A stretch of 64,000 bases of DNA from contig NZ_NHSH01000042.1 of the NCBI RefSeq assembly GCF_016653315.1, positions 62,001-126,000 on the forward strand. Direction: 5' to 3'. Made by a program: the position numbers and the translations under genes. The DNA comes from Halochromatium roseum (GTDB lineage Bacteria > Pseudomonadota > Gammaproteobacteria > Chromatiales > Chromatiaceae). The notes beneath the pieces are model-generated. The model saw only the letters and a program-made list of their open reading frames with translations. It was not told the DNA's origin and did no database searches. The first letter of the stretch is position 1. Every line of letters begins with the position of its first letter. Of the stretch, positions 30,968 to 39,342 are shown piece by piece.

Positions 30968-31939
30968 TCAGTTGCCCCAGCCGAGTGCATTGTTGCGTTG
31001 GAACTGCCAGGTCCGGGTGATATCGAGGACATCGGTTTCGCGTTTGATGTTGGGTGGGAAGGGGGCAAACGGCGCCGCCAGCTCAACGATGCGAATCGCG
31101 GCCTGATCCAAGACCTCATGGCCGGACGAGCGCACCACGCGAATGCCTTCCAGGCTGCCGTCGGCGCGCACGGCGACATGCAGGATGAGGCTGCCGAACA
31201 GGCCGAGCTTTCTGGCCTCGGCGGGGTAGTTGAGATTGCCGATACGCTCTACCTTGCGCCGCCAGGCCTCCATATAGTTGGCGTAGAGATATTCGCGGGT
31301 TGCGGTGCTGATCGCCTTGCGTCGGGTGCGGTTTGCGTAGGCATGGCTGCGCTCTTCGATGCGAGCGCTGAGGTCGGCCATTTCGGCGTTGCGGCTGGCA
31401 AAGATATCCGCAGCTGAGATCGCTGAGCGCTGCGGCAGGTCGAGTTCGGTGCCGTCTTGTGTTGTCGTCAATAGCGCGGTTGACTGAATCGTCTCCGGCT
31501 CGGGCGCCGCGTCCACGTCGACGCTAGCCGCGGTTACCTGCGACGCCGTCGCTGTGTTGGCAGGGATTGCCTCTAAAGGGGGGGCGACCTGCGCTGCGGG
31601 TTCCGGCGGCTGCGGTCGCTCGGCGGTGTCGGCGACCCCGGCGGCAATGGTCTCGACCTCGGGCAGGAGGGCTTGGGTTTCGCCAGCCCGGTCGGTTTGC
31701 GCGGCTACCAGTGCGGTCACCGCGGCGGGCGAGTCGAGGCTAGGCTGGGTCACAACCATCAGTTCGAGCGATTGGGTGGGGCTCTTGCTTGGTCCTGGTG
31801 GTTTGATGTCGAGGCCGATCAGAAGGGCAGCGTGCATCGTGATGGCAATGGCAATCGCGACTGGCATCGACCAGCCCTCGAGGGCTGGTCCGGGGTTGGG
31901 GCTGGATGATGCGCGAACAGCCGCGGCCACTGTGGTCAT
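30968..31939 (-). CDS. tonB: Energy transducer TonB
   Basis: A 323-residue inner-membrane protein that carries proton-motive energy to outer-membrane receptors. It has one N-terminal membrane helix (about residues 25-45, VAIAIAITMHAALLIGLDI), a long Ala/Thr/Pro-rich periplasmic spacer, a coiled-coil-like stretch (ADIFASRNAEMADLSARIEE) and the C-terminal TonB domain with NYPAEARKLGLFGSLILHVAV, DGSLEGIRVVRSSGHEVLDQAAIRIV and PFPPNI. It may serve the TonB-dependent receptor at 4113 among others. No exbB/exbD is in the window. It is encoded just after apbE in the gshB-to-algH order. Confidence 0.92.
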   Translation of the reverse strand: MTTVAAAVRASSSPNPGPALEGWSMPVAIAIAITMHAALLIGLDIKPPGPSKSPTQSLELMVVTQPSLDSPAAVTALVAAQTDRAGETQALLPEVETIAAGVADTAERPQPPEPAAQVAPPLEAIPANTATASQVTAASVDVDAAPEPETIQSTALLTTTQDGTELDLPQRSAISAADIFASRNAEMADLSARIEERSHAYANRTRRKAISTATREYLYANYMEAWRRKVERIGNLNYPAEARKLGLFGSLILHVAVRADGSLEGIRVVRSSGHEVLDQAAIRIVELAAPFAPFPPNIKRETDVLDITRTWQFQRNNALGWGN

Positions 31940-31947
31940 GGCTTGTC

Positions 31948-33063
31948 TCAGGGTGTTGCGATTGGCTCGTCCTCCTCCGGGACGCGGATGATCTGCTCTG
32001 CTTTTGTGTCGAGCAGTTCGATCAGCCCTGCCATCGCTGGTGTCATCTGAATCCGACCAAGAGTGTCGATCAGCAGTGCGTAGCGGATGCCCATGCGCCC
32101 GGCGATGCGTGGCCAGTCCTGGGCGCCAGCGATCATCAAGGCGTTTGCCGCAGCTGCAGCGGTGAGTGCATCACCCTCGTAGAGAACCGTTGCTGAGGCT
32201 AGATCGTCGGTTGGGCGGCCGCTTCGTGGATCGATCACTGAATGATAGACCTCGCCCTGATAGACAAAGTTGCGGCGTTGGGTGCTCGCAGTGAACAGGC
32301 TGATATCGCCGCTAACATCAATGATGCCGATCACGCCGGTTCCGCTGGCGCGTGGCACAGGAAGGCGCCAGGCGCGTCCGGAGCGGCTGCCAATCGCGCG
32401 CACATCGCCGCCGATGTTGATCAGCGCACTGCGAACCGCTTGAGCGCGCAGCGCATCCATGGCGACCTCCATCGCATAGGCGGTTGCAACCGGATCGAAG
32501 TCGAGCTGGACCGCAGGGTTGTCGCTCTGCAGCTGAATCCCGTCCAGGTAGAGATCGTCCATGCTCGGTTGCACGGCGAGTAGGGCGTCGATCGCCGCCT
32601 GGCTGGGTGGAGGGTTTGATTGCGGGCGAGCCTGGTCGAGCCCCCACAGCCGGGTGAACCGGCCTAAGGCTGGATTGAATAGGCCATCGCTGAGGTGGAA
32701 GAGCGCTTGGCTATGCGTCAGCAGCGGTAACAGCGATGGTGGGGCCGCAAATGGCTCGCCACTGGCGAGCCGTTCGTTTATCCGTAACAATCGGTCTGAG
32801 TTGTCGCTGTACAGGGCGCGGTCGAAGAAGAGCAGGTCGCGTTCGACATCCGTTGCCGCTGTCTCAGCGCGTTCACGTTGGATGCCGACGATGCTGAGAT
32901 CGACCGCGGTGCCGAAGGCGGGAAACTGGGTCGTATAGACGGGGACTTCCGTGGTGTTGCAAGCGACCGTGAGCGCGGTGATGAGGAGCAAGACGGCCGT
33001 GCGCCGGAGCGTCCTCAGCGTGGGCCGGCGAGGTGCCTGCCGCGGGCAGCGATTAGCGCGCAT
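31948..33063 (-). CDS. apbE: FAD:protein FMN transferase (ApbE), lipoprotein
   Basis: ApbE attaches FMN to threonines of target proteins such as Rnf and Nqr subunits, or handles FAD in the periplasm. The 371-residue precursor has a lipobox LTVAC at the end of a signal peptide. The family core shows TQFPAFGTAVDLSI, FDRALYSDNSDRLLRINE, LFNPALGRFTRLWG, the FAD-binding SALINIGGDVRAIG and the metal-site region YHSVIDPRSGRP with DDLASATVLYEGDALTAAAAANALMI. It overlaps gshB by 11 bases. Its place between gshB and tonB is an insertion relative to the Pseudomonas order. Confidence 0.93.
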   Translation of the reverse strand: MRANRCPRQAPRRPTLRTLRRTAVLLLITALTVACNTTEVPVYTTQFPAFGTAVDLSIVGIQRERAETAATDVERDLLFFDRALYSDNSDRLLRINERLASGEPFAAPPSLLPLLTHSQALFHLSDGLFNPALGRFTRLWGLDQARPQSNPPPSQAAIDALLAVQPSMDDLYLDGIQLQSDNPAVQLDFDPVATAYAMEVAMDALRAQAVRSALINIGGDVRAIGSRSGRAWRLPVPRASGTGVIGIIDVSGDISLFTASTQRRNFVYQGEVYHSVIDPRSGRPTDDLASATVLYEGDALTAAAAANALMIAGAQDWPRIAGRMGIRYALLIDTLGRIQMTPAMAGLIELLDTKAEQIIRVPEEDEPIATP

Positions 33064-34018
33064 CGAGTCGGCTCTCGATGGCGGCCATCAGATCTTGGGC
33101 GATATCGGTACTAGCGGCACGGTCGATCTCTCGGATACAGGTTGGGCTGGTGATATTGATCTCGGTGAGCCAGTCGCCGATAACGTCGAGCCCGGCAAAG
33201 AGCACCCCGCGGGCCTTCAGCTCCGGTGCCACTTGTGTTGCAATCCAGCGCTCGCGCTCGCTGATCGGCCTGACCTCCGCACTGGCGCCTGCCGCCAGGT
33301 TGCCGCGCGATTCGCCAGCGGCGGGTATGCGTGCTAGGACATAAGGCACCGGTTCGCCATCGACGATCAGCACGCGTTTATCGCCATCAGCGATCTCGGG
33401 TAGAAAACGCTGCGCCATGCAGAAGCGCTGACCGGCGCCGCGGCTGACGCCGATCAGCGCCTCGATGATCACCGAGGTGTTGGGGTCGCCACGGCGGACG
33501 CGGAAGATCGAGCGCCCACCCATGCCATCGAGCGGCTTGAGCACGATCTCCTCATGCTCGACGAGGAACTCTCGCAGCACATCGGCATGGCGACTGATCA
33601 CGAGTGGCGGACAGCATTGTGGGAAATGGGTGGTAAAGACCTTCTCGTTGGCGTCGCGCAAGGTCCTCGGTGCGTTCACCACCAGGCAACCGGCAGCCTC
33701 GGCAAGTTCGAGCAGATAGGTCGCGTAGACATATTCCATGTCGAACGGCGGGTCTTTGCGCATCAGCACCGCATCGAGCGCTGAGAGGGCCAGTGTTTCG
33801 CTGTCCTCGAACTCAAACCAACCGGCGGGATCATCCTTCACTCGCAGTCGGCGCATGCGGGCTCTGACCTCTGCGCCAGCGACGAACAGGTCGGCGATCT
33901 CTAGATAATAGAGCGACCAGCCGCGCTCCTGCGCCGCGAGCAGCATGGCAAAACTGCTGTCTTTGCTGATCTTGATAGACCCAATCGGGTCCATGACGAC
34001 ACCAAGCTTGTACTTCAT
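33053..34018 (-). CDS. gshB: Glutathione synthetase
   Basis: GshB joins gamma-glutamylcysteine and glycine. The 321-residue ATP-grasp enzyme starts KLGVVMDPIGSIKISKDSSFAML, followed by VLMRKDPPFDMEYVYATYLLE, the ATP-binding loop VLKPLDGMGGRSIF, and ends with GLDVIGDWLTEINITSPTCIREID. It is encoded downstream of a possible small RNA with an intrinsic terminator and lies at the head of the tonB-algH-ruvX-pyr order. Purple sulfur bacteria also make glutathione amide, for which this enzyme would supply the precursor; that is inference. Confidence 0.96.
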   Translation of the reverse strand: MKYKLGVVMDPIGSIKISKDSSFAMLLAAQERGWSLYYLEIADLFVAGAEVRARMRRLRVKDDPAGWFEFEDSETLALSALDAVLMRKDPPFDMEYVYATYLLELAEAAGCLVVNAPRTLRDANEKVFTTHFPQCCPPLVISRHADVLREFLVEHEEIVLKPLDGMGGRSIFRVRRGDPNTSVIIEALIGVSRGAGQRFCMAQRFLPEIADGDKRVLIVDGEPVPYVLARIPAAGESRGNLAAGASAEVRPISERERWIATQVAPELKARGVLFAGLDVIGDWLTEINITSPTCIREIDRAASTDIAQDLMAAIESRLDAR

Positions 34019-34070
34019 CTCGCCAGTGTACCCCTTGACGGCTTTGGTCTGCGAGGCCGTTTCTTGTCAC

Positions 34071-34180
34071 AAAAGAAACCCCGGCGATCGGGGGAAGCAC
34101 CGGGGTAACTGTTCCCGGTTGTGGGGAGCCGGGAGACATAGCCGCTAGGGAGGGGGGCCCATTGCGGCCTAGCGCATTGT
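34071..34180 (-). ncRNA. Candidate small RNA with three C-rich hairpin loops and terminator
   Basis: On the minus strand three hairpins follow each other. The first pairs CCTAGCG (34168-34174) with CGCTAGG (34143-34149) and its loop holds a long C-run with CCTCCC. The second pairs TCCCGG/CCGGGA (34129-34134 with 34113-34118), loop CTCCCCACAA. The third pairs ACCCCGG/CCGGGGT (34100-34106 with 34078-34084), loop TGCTTCCCCCGATCG, and is followed by TTCTTTT (34077-34071), an intrinsic terminator. All three loops expose C-rich, Shine-Dalgarno-complementary sequence, a layout known from trans-acting small RNAs. A -10-like TACACT lies at 34203-34198. No family name is claimed; it could instead be just a terminator after the upstream adaptor gene. 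Confidence 0.55.
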
Positions 34181-34233
34181 TGCGCTTGCAATTTAAGAGT
34201 GTAGCAGTTGATTGGAGTTCCGCTAGGGCAAGT

Positions 34234-35106
34234 TTATGGAAGTGTGACCTGGACAAATTCCGAGGGTCTGAGAATCTCGTCTGGCCTGCTGTCGAAGATC
34301 ACGTCCAACTCATAGACGGCGCCGTCTGGGTCGATGCGCACCGCTTCGACTCCCAGGCTGTAGATGGTGCCGGTGCGCATCTGGCCACGGACATTGATCT
34401 TGGCCGACTGTCCAGGCCGATAACGGCGCAGGATGTCGGAGGTGACGAGCACCCGCGCGAGCATCTGGCTCGTTGGGGCAACGGCGATCAAGGGTTGCTG
34501 CTGCAGGGTCTTGTAGATCACCGCGCCCTGATAACCGTTCTGTGCGACGATGATCCCGTCAAAGGGCGCGCGCAGCTCGGTGCGCTCAAGCAGTACGTCG
34601 GCCGCAGCCTGCTTGGCCTTGGCCGATTCAAGCTCGGCCTCGGCGGCGGCCATCAGCAGCTCAGCGTCTTTGAGCTCTTCGCTGGCGATCAGCCCGCGGT
34701 CGAACAGTTCTTGCGCCCGCCCGAGTTCGCGCTCGGCGCTGTCGAGTGCAATCTGCTGGCGGGCGACGCCAGCCTTGGCCTCAAGGCTGGTCGCCTGCGC
34801 CTCGCGCTGATCCATGCGCAGCAGCAGCTTGCCCTCATCGACATGCTCGCCTGGCGCGACTAGGACCTCGGCAATGACACCATTCTCGACCGCGCGCATC
34901 TCGACCTTGCGCACCCATTCAAGTCGGCCGCTGAGCTGCAGCGCGGCCGCCGCATTGCTCGCCAGGAGCGACAGCAGGAGCGCGCTGAGCGCCAGCCTCA
35001 GGGCCGGAGCCAGTGCGTGCCGCGACCAGGAAGACGGCGTCGGTGCTTGATTTGCAGCGCTTAAGAGTGAAGTGCTTGAGAGTGAAGCGTCACGGCGCTC
35101 GATCAT
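34234..35106 (-). CDS. Periplasmic adaptor (membrane fusion) protein, HlyD/RND type
   Basis: A 290-residue adaptor protein. An N-terminal membrane or signal helix (LRLALSALLLSLLASNAAAA) leads to a lipoyl-like half (LEWVRKVEMRAVENGVIAEVLVAPGEHVDEGKLLLRMD), a coiled-coil hairpin with heptads (ATSLEAKAGVARQQIALDSA...ELESAKAKQAAADVLL), the second lipoyl half (ELRAPFDGIIVAQNGYQGAVI) and a beta-barrel domain. It overlaps the TolC-like gene by four bases. The inner-membrane pump that should join them is not encoded here, so a pump at another locus, or a role apart from efflux, must be assumed. Confidence 0.88.
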   Translation of the reverse strand: MIERRDASLSSTSLLSAANQAPTPSSWSRHALAPALRLALSALLLSLLASNAAAALQLSGRLEWVRKVEMRAVENGVIAEVLVAPGEHVDEGKLLLRMDQREAQATSLEAKAGVARQQIALDSAERELGRAQELFDRGLIASEELKDAELLMAAAEAELESAKAKQAAADVLLERTELRAPFDGIIVAQNGYQGAVIYKTLQQQPLIAVAPTSQMLARVLVTSDILRRYRPGQSAKINVRGQMRTGTIYSLGVEAVRIDPDGAVYELDVIFDSRPDEILRPSEFVQVTLP

Positions 35107-36236
35107 GGCGTTTGCCCTCGAAGTGCATTGAGCTCGGCCTGGGTGAGCGCGCGGCAGAAGGCGGTCTCCTGCTCATCCCGCCGTGCCTTGGTCTGCTGGC
35201 TCATCGAGAAGCCGAGGTCGGCCTTGGCTTCGAGTTCGTACATGGTGCGGCTCTCGTCGAGCTTCAGATCGCGCCAATCGGACTCACTGCGGGCCTGCTC
35301 GGCGATCACCTGCAGAAGTTGCAGACGGGTCAGCAGCTCAAGGGCGCGCTCGCGCACGGCCATCCGCACCAGGGCTTGCTCGGCATCGCTGCGGCCCTGC
35401 ATCAAGGTCTTGACCTCTGGGTTGTGCTCGATGGCCGCGTTGACGACTGCCTCCAGGTCCATCGGCTCCGGCGTAGAGGTATCAAGCGTGGGTGTGATCA
35501 GCTGGCGGGGCAAGGAAGTTGGATGTCCCATCGCCGTTGCGAGCATGGCACGGGTGACGCGCTGCGCGGCCTCGCTGGCGGCGCGCTGACGTCGGATCAG
35601 CTGATAATCGGCTTGCAGCTCGGCGGTGCGCAGTGGTGAGAATTGCCCAAGCGCTTCGCGCGCTTCGGCGCGGTCGAACTGAATGAAGGCGACGGCCATC
35701 GCCTCGTTGTCGCGCGCGAAGCTGAGGTCGGCCAGCAGCACATCATAGAAACGCTGCATGATCTCAAGACGTTGGGCATCGGCGCTGCTCAGCAACGCGG
35801 ACCAGGCGACATCGCGCTCGGCGTCGTTGCCGCGTGCGCCACTGAAGGCGAGTGAATGGCAACCGAGATAGAGGGGCTGAGCGCGTGGGAGGTCGACTGT
35901 GGGGGCTGTTGAAGCCTGCTCGGCGCGTACGCGCGGATGGGTCTCGGCGAAGCCAAGCGCCTGTTCTAGGCTGAGCGGGTCGGGCACGTCGACCAGCGCT
36001 TCATCGGCGTTTGTCGTCGCTGCGGCGATGGTCGCTAGCAGCATGACCATCACCAGCTGCGGAGCAGCCATCCGCAATCTGGCTGGTGCGACGCTCGCTA
36101 ACGACGGAGCAGTAGTTGCTCCCTTGGCTGTCAAAGGCAACGATCGGATGCATTGGCAGGGGCGCCCTGGGGTGTTATCAGCGATGGTGTCGGCGATGAT
36201 GTCGCCGGTTCTGTCGGCAGTTGATGATTGCTTCAT
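35103..36236 (-). CDS. TolC-like outer-membrane efflux protein
   Basis: A 377-residue protein with features of the outer-membrane efflux family: PLSLEQALGFAETHPRVRAEQA near the start of the mature part, long Ala/Glu/Gln-rich helices (FDRAEAREALGQFSPLRTAELQADYQLIRRQ), VVNAAIEHNPEVKTLMQGRSDAEQALV, and a final helix QTKARRDEQETAF. It is shorter than TolC (~450) and the second half of the helical repeat is incomplete, so it may be a divergent or partly reduced member. GAGGA precedes the ATG at 36236; a second ATG at 36071 starts directly at the signal-peptide-like MAAPQLVMVMLLATIAAATT and may be the true start. It precedes the adaptor gene with an ATGA overlap. Confidence 0.75.
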   Translation of the reverse strand: MKQSSTADRTGDIIADTIADNTPGRPCQCIRSLPLTAKGATTAPSLASVAPARLRMAAPQLVMVMLLATIAAATTNADEALVDVPDPLSLEQALGFAETHPRVRAEQASTAPTVDLPRAQPLYLGCHSLAFSGARGNDAERDVAWSALLSSADAQRLEIMQRFYDVLLADLSFARDNEAMAVAFIQFDRAEAREALGQFSPLRTAELQADYQLIRRQRAASEAAQRVTRAMLATAMGHPTSLPRQLITPTLDTSTPEPMDLEAVVNAAIEHNPEVKTLMQGRSDAEQALVRMAVRERALELLTRLQLLQVIAEQARSESDWRDLKLDESRTMYELEAKADLGFSMSQQTKARRDEQETAFCRALTQAELNALRGQTP

Positions 36237-36260
36237 TGCAATCGCTTCCTCGTTGGTGGT

Positions 36261-36318
36261 TTAACGTGAATCCCGCGCAATTCATCTGCCGGGGTGGCGC
36301 GGCGCCATGCACGTTAGG
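36261..36318 (+). repeat. Interspersed repeat family 1 (REP-like), copy A
   Basis: CGTGAATCCCGCG, a variable middle, the core GGTGGCGCGGCGCCATG and the end CACGTTAGG. It lies between the TolC-like gene start and the polA end, both minus strand. Compared with other copies the core centre is CGCGG rather than CGCCG. Confidence 0.8.
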
Positions 36319-36402
36319 TCGTTTGCTGACTCGCCTGTCACTCCAGTGACGGGGTCTCGAGGTCGAGCGAGTCAACCGACTGCGGCGGCGCTGGGACTGG
36401 TA

Positions 36403-39165
36403 TCAGTGCGCCTCGTCCCAGTTGTCGCCGATGCCGGCCTCAACCAGCAGCGGGACTGCCAGTTCGGCGGCGCCTTGCATCAGTGCACAGATCTGCGAGG
36501 AGACCGCATCCGCGGCCTCCTCAGCGACCTCGAACACTAGCTCATCGTGCACCTGCATGATCATTCGCACCGGCGGCTGCTCGGTCTGAATCCAGCTGTC
36601 GACCTGGATCATCGCGCGCTTGATGATGTCCGCCGCAGTGCCCTGCATCGGGGCGTTGATCGCGGTGCGCTCGGCGGCGCTGCGCAGTTGATGGTTACTG
36701 TGGCCGATATTGGTGAGGTAGAGCCGGCGGCCGAACAGGGTCTCGACATAGCGGTCCTTGCGCGCTTGCTCTCGGGTCTTGTCCATGAAGTCGCGCACCC
36801 CGGGGTAGCGGGCGAAGTAGGCGTCGACATAGTCCTGCGCCTCTTGCCGCTCGATGCCGAGCTGGCGCGCGAGTCCGAACGCCGACATGCCGTAGATGAG
36901 GCCAAAGTTGACCGCCTTCGCCGAGCGGCGCTGCTCGTTGGACACCTCCTCGGGCTGCAGTCCGAGGATCTCAGCGGCGGTGGCGCGGTGAATGTCCTGA
37001 CCAGCGGCGAAGGCGGCGAGCAGGCGCTCGTCACCCGAGAGGTGGGCCATGATGCGCAGCTCGATCTGCGAATAGTCGGCGGCGAGCATGCGGAAGCCCG
37101 GCTCGGGTACGAAGGCGCGGCGGATGCGGCGGCCGGCCTCGCTGCGGATCGGGATGTTCTGCAGGTTGGGGTCGCTGGAGGATAGCCGACCCGTTGCCGC
37201 GACCGCCTGGTGATAGCTGGTGTGCACCCGGCCGGTCTGCGGATTGACCATCGTTGGCAGCTTGTCGGTATAGGTGGAGCGCAGCTTGCTCACGCCGCGA
37301 TGCTCGAGGATCAGGCGCGGTAGCTCGTAGCCGTCTTCGGCCAGTTTCTCGAGCACGGCCTCGGAGGTTGAGGGGGCGCCCTTTGGGGTCTTGGCGACGA
37401 CCGGCAGCTTGAGCTGATCGAAGAAGATGGCGCCGATCTGTTTCGGCGAGCCCATATTGAAGCGGCTGCCGGCCTCGGCATAGGCGCGCTCCTCGAGTTC
37501 AGCAGCGCGCTCGGCGAGGGCGCGGCTTTGGGCGCCGAGCTCGTCGCTATCGATCTGCACGCCGGTGCGCTCGATGCGTGAGAGCACCGGTACGAGGGGG
37601 ATCTCGATCTCGCGGTAGACGCGGGCTAGGCTCGGTATCGCCTCGATGCGCGGCCAGAGGCTTTGGTGCAGCCGCAGGGTGACGTCAGCATCCTCGGCGG
37701 CATAGGGGGCCGCGGTCTCGAGCGGGATCTGATTGAAGGTCAGCTGCTTGGCGCCCTTGCCGGCGATGGTCTCGAACTTGATGGTGTCCTGGTCGAGGTA
37801 TTTCTTCGCCAGCGAGTCCATGTCATGCCGGGTGGCGGTGCTGTCGAGCACATAGCTCTGCAGCATGGTGTCGTGCGCGATGCCCTGCATCGTGATCCCG
37901 GTGCGGGCACAAACGCTCATATCGAACTTCAGGTTCTGGCCGAGCTTGGGGCGCCCGGGGTCTTCGAGCAACGGCTTCAGCGCGTTCAAGACCTGGTTGC
38001 GATCGAGCTGATCGGGCGCGCCCGGGTAATCGTGGGCGAGCGGAATATATGCGGCCTGGTGCGGGTCGACCGCGACCGAGACGCCGACGATGTCAGCGCG
38101 CATGTAGTCCAGCGCATTGGTCTCGGTATCGAAGGCGAACAGCTCGGCCTGGCGCAGGCGCTCGAGCCAGTCATCGAGTTGGGCTTGACTGAGGATGGTC
38201 TGATAGTCGGCCGTGGATCGTTGTGAGCGGCCAAGCGCGTGCTGATTCGTTGAAGGCTGGCCCGAGGTGTTTCCGTTTCCATCCGAGCCGCCAGCACTGT
38301 CTTGCCGTTCGCCTTCAGTGAGCGTCGCCAGCAGCCGTTTGGACTCGATGCGCTCGTACCAGGCGCGCAGTGTCTCCTCATCGGCTGGGCTCGGCTGCAG
38401 GTCGGTCGGCGCCAGATCCAGCGCGACATCGCGCTTGATGGTGGTCAGCTCGCGTGCAAGCGGGAGCTGGTCGAGTGCTGCGCGCAGGTTCTCGCCGACC
38501 TTGCCCTTGATCGCGTCGGCGTGGCTGATCACGCCATCGAGGCTGCCGTATTCATTGATCCATTTCACGGCAGTTTTCGGACCACACTTGGGCACCCCTG
38601 GGATGTTGTCGATACTGTCGCCCATCAAGCTCAGATAATCGATGATCCGCTCTGGCGGCACGCCGAACTTGGTCTTGACGCCGGCGGGGTCGAGCAGGCT
38701 GTCGGTCATGGTGTTGATCAGCGTAATGCGCTCCTCGACCAGCTGCGCCATGTCCTTGTCGCCGGTCGAGATCAGCGTCCTCAGGCCTTCCTGCGCGGCG
38801 CGGGTGGCGAGGGTGCCGATCACATCGTCGGCTTCGACCTCGGGGATCTCGATCAGCGGCAGGCCCATCGCGCGAATGATGGCCTTGAGCGGGTCGAGCT
38901 GCTCGCGCAGTTCGTCCGGCATCGGTGGGCGATTGGCCTTGTACTCGCTGTAGATCGCCTCGCGGAAGGTCGGCCCCGGCGCATCGAAGACGACCCCAAT
39001 ATAGGCCGGCGCGGTCTCGTCGATGAGTTTGCGCAGCATGTTCAGCACGCCGATCAGGGCGCCAGTGGCCTCGCCTTTGGAATTGGTCAGCTTGGGCAGC
39101 GCGTGGTAGGCGCGAAAGAGGTAGCCGGAGGCATCGACGAGGACGACAGCGTACTGAGCTTGCAT
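36403..39165 (-). CDS. polA: DNA polymerase I
   Basis: The 920-residue repair and Okazaki-fragment polymerase has all three domains. Residues 1-290 are the 5' nuclease (VLVDASGYLFRAYHALP, GDKDMAQLV, SIDNIPGVPKCGPKTA). Residues about 320-510 are the 3'-5' exonuclease, with DTETNALD keeping the catalytic Asp-Glu pair, so proofreading should work. The rest is the polymerase with motif A DYSQIELR, motif B KAVNFGLIYG and motif C VHDELVFE. A Gly/Ser/Asn/Gln-rich insert (SAGGSDGNGNTSGQPSTNQH) of ~30 residues separates the first two domains. Repeat copies lie on both sides of the gene. Confidence 0.97.
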   Translation of the reverse strand: MQAQYAVVLVDASGYLFRAYHALPKLTNSKGEATGALIGVLNMLRKLIDETAPAYIGVVFDAPGPTFREAIYSEYKANRPPMPDELREQLDPLKAIIRAMGLPLIEIPEVEADDVIGTLATRAAQEGLRTLISTGDKDMAQLVEERITLINTMTDSLLDPAGVKTKFGVPPERIIDYLSLMGDSIDNIPGVPKCGPKTAVKWINEYGSLDGVISHADAIKGKVGENLRAALDQLPLARELTTIKRDVALDLAPTDLQPSPADEETLRAWYERIESKRLLATLTEGERQDSAGGSDGNGNTSGQPSTNQHALGRSQRSTADYQTILSQAQLDDWLERLRQAELFAFDTETNALDYMRADIVGVSVAVDPHQAAYIPLAHDYPGAPDQLDRNQVLNALKPLLEDPGRPKLGQNLKFDMSVCARTGITMQGIAHDTMLQSYVLDSTATRHDMDSLAKKYLDQDTIKFETIAGKGAKQLTFNQIPLETAAPYAAEDADVTLRLHQSLWPRIEAIPSLARVYREIEIPLVPVLSRIERTGVQIDSDELGAQSRALAERAAELEERAYAEAGSRFNMGSPKQIGAIFFDQLKLPVVAKTPKGAPSTSEAVLEKLAEDGYELPRLILEHRGVSKLRSTYTDKLPTMVNPQTGRVHTSYHQAVAATGRLSSSDPNLQNIPIRSEAGRRIRRAFVPEPGFRMLAADYSQIELRIMAHLSGDERLLAAFAAGQDIHRATAAEILGLQPEEVSNEQRRSAKAVNFGLIYGMSAFGLARQLGIERQEAQDYVDAYFARYPGVRDFMDKTREQARKDRYVETLFGRRLYLTNIGHSNHQLRSAAERTAINAPMQGTAADIIKRAMIQVDSWIQTEQPPVRMIMQVHDELVFEVAEEAADAVSSQICALMQGAAELAVPLLVEAGIGDNWDEAH

Positions 39166-39284
39166 GATGGTGATGGGGAGGTTGGTCTATGCGGCAGGGT
39201 GGCTTGAGCGGGAACGTTAGCACGGCTTTCGACTGCGGGTGTCAGGCTAACGTTCATGGTGCGTCGGGACAGCGGGTACTTGCT

Positions 39285-39342
39285 TGACCTGAATCTCACG
39301 CGCTGCATTGTCTAGGATGGCGCCGCGCCATGCGCCTTAGGT
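39285..39342 (+). repeat. Interspersed repeat family 1 (REP-like), copy B
   Basis: CCTGAATCTCACGCG, then GATGGCGCCGCGCCATG and GCCTTAGG. The last bases (TTA at 39337-39339) form the TAA stop of rsmE on the minus strand, so the repeat edge coincides with a gene end, as in copies C and E. Confidence 0.8.

Noticed and set aside
35013-35639. Plus-strand frames opposite the adaptor and TolC-like genes
   Set aside because: They are mirrors of the minus-strand helices (Arg/Leu/Gly/His-rich) and lack starts with ribosome-binding sites.
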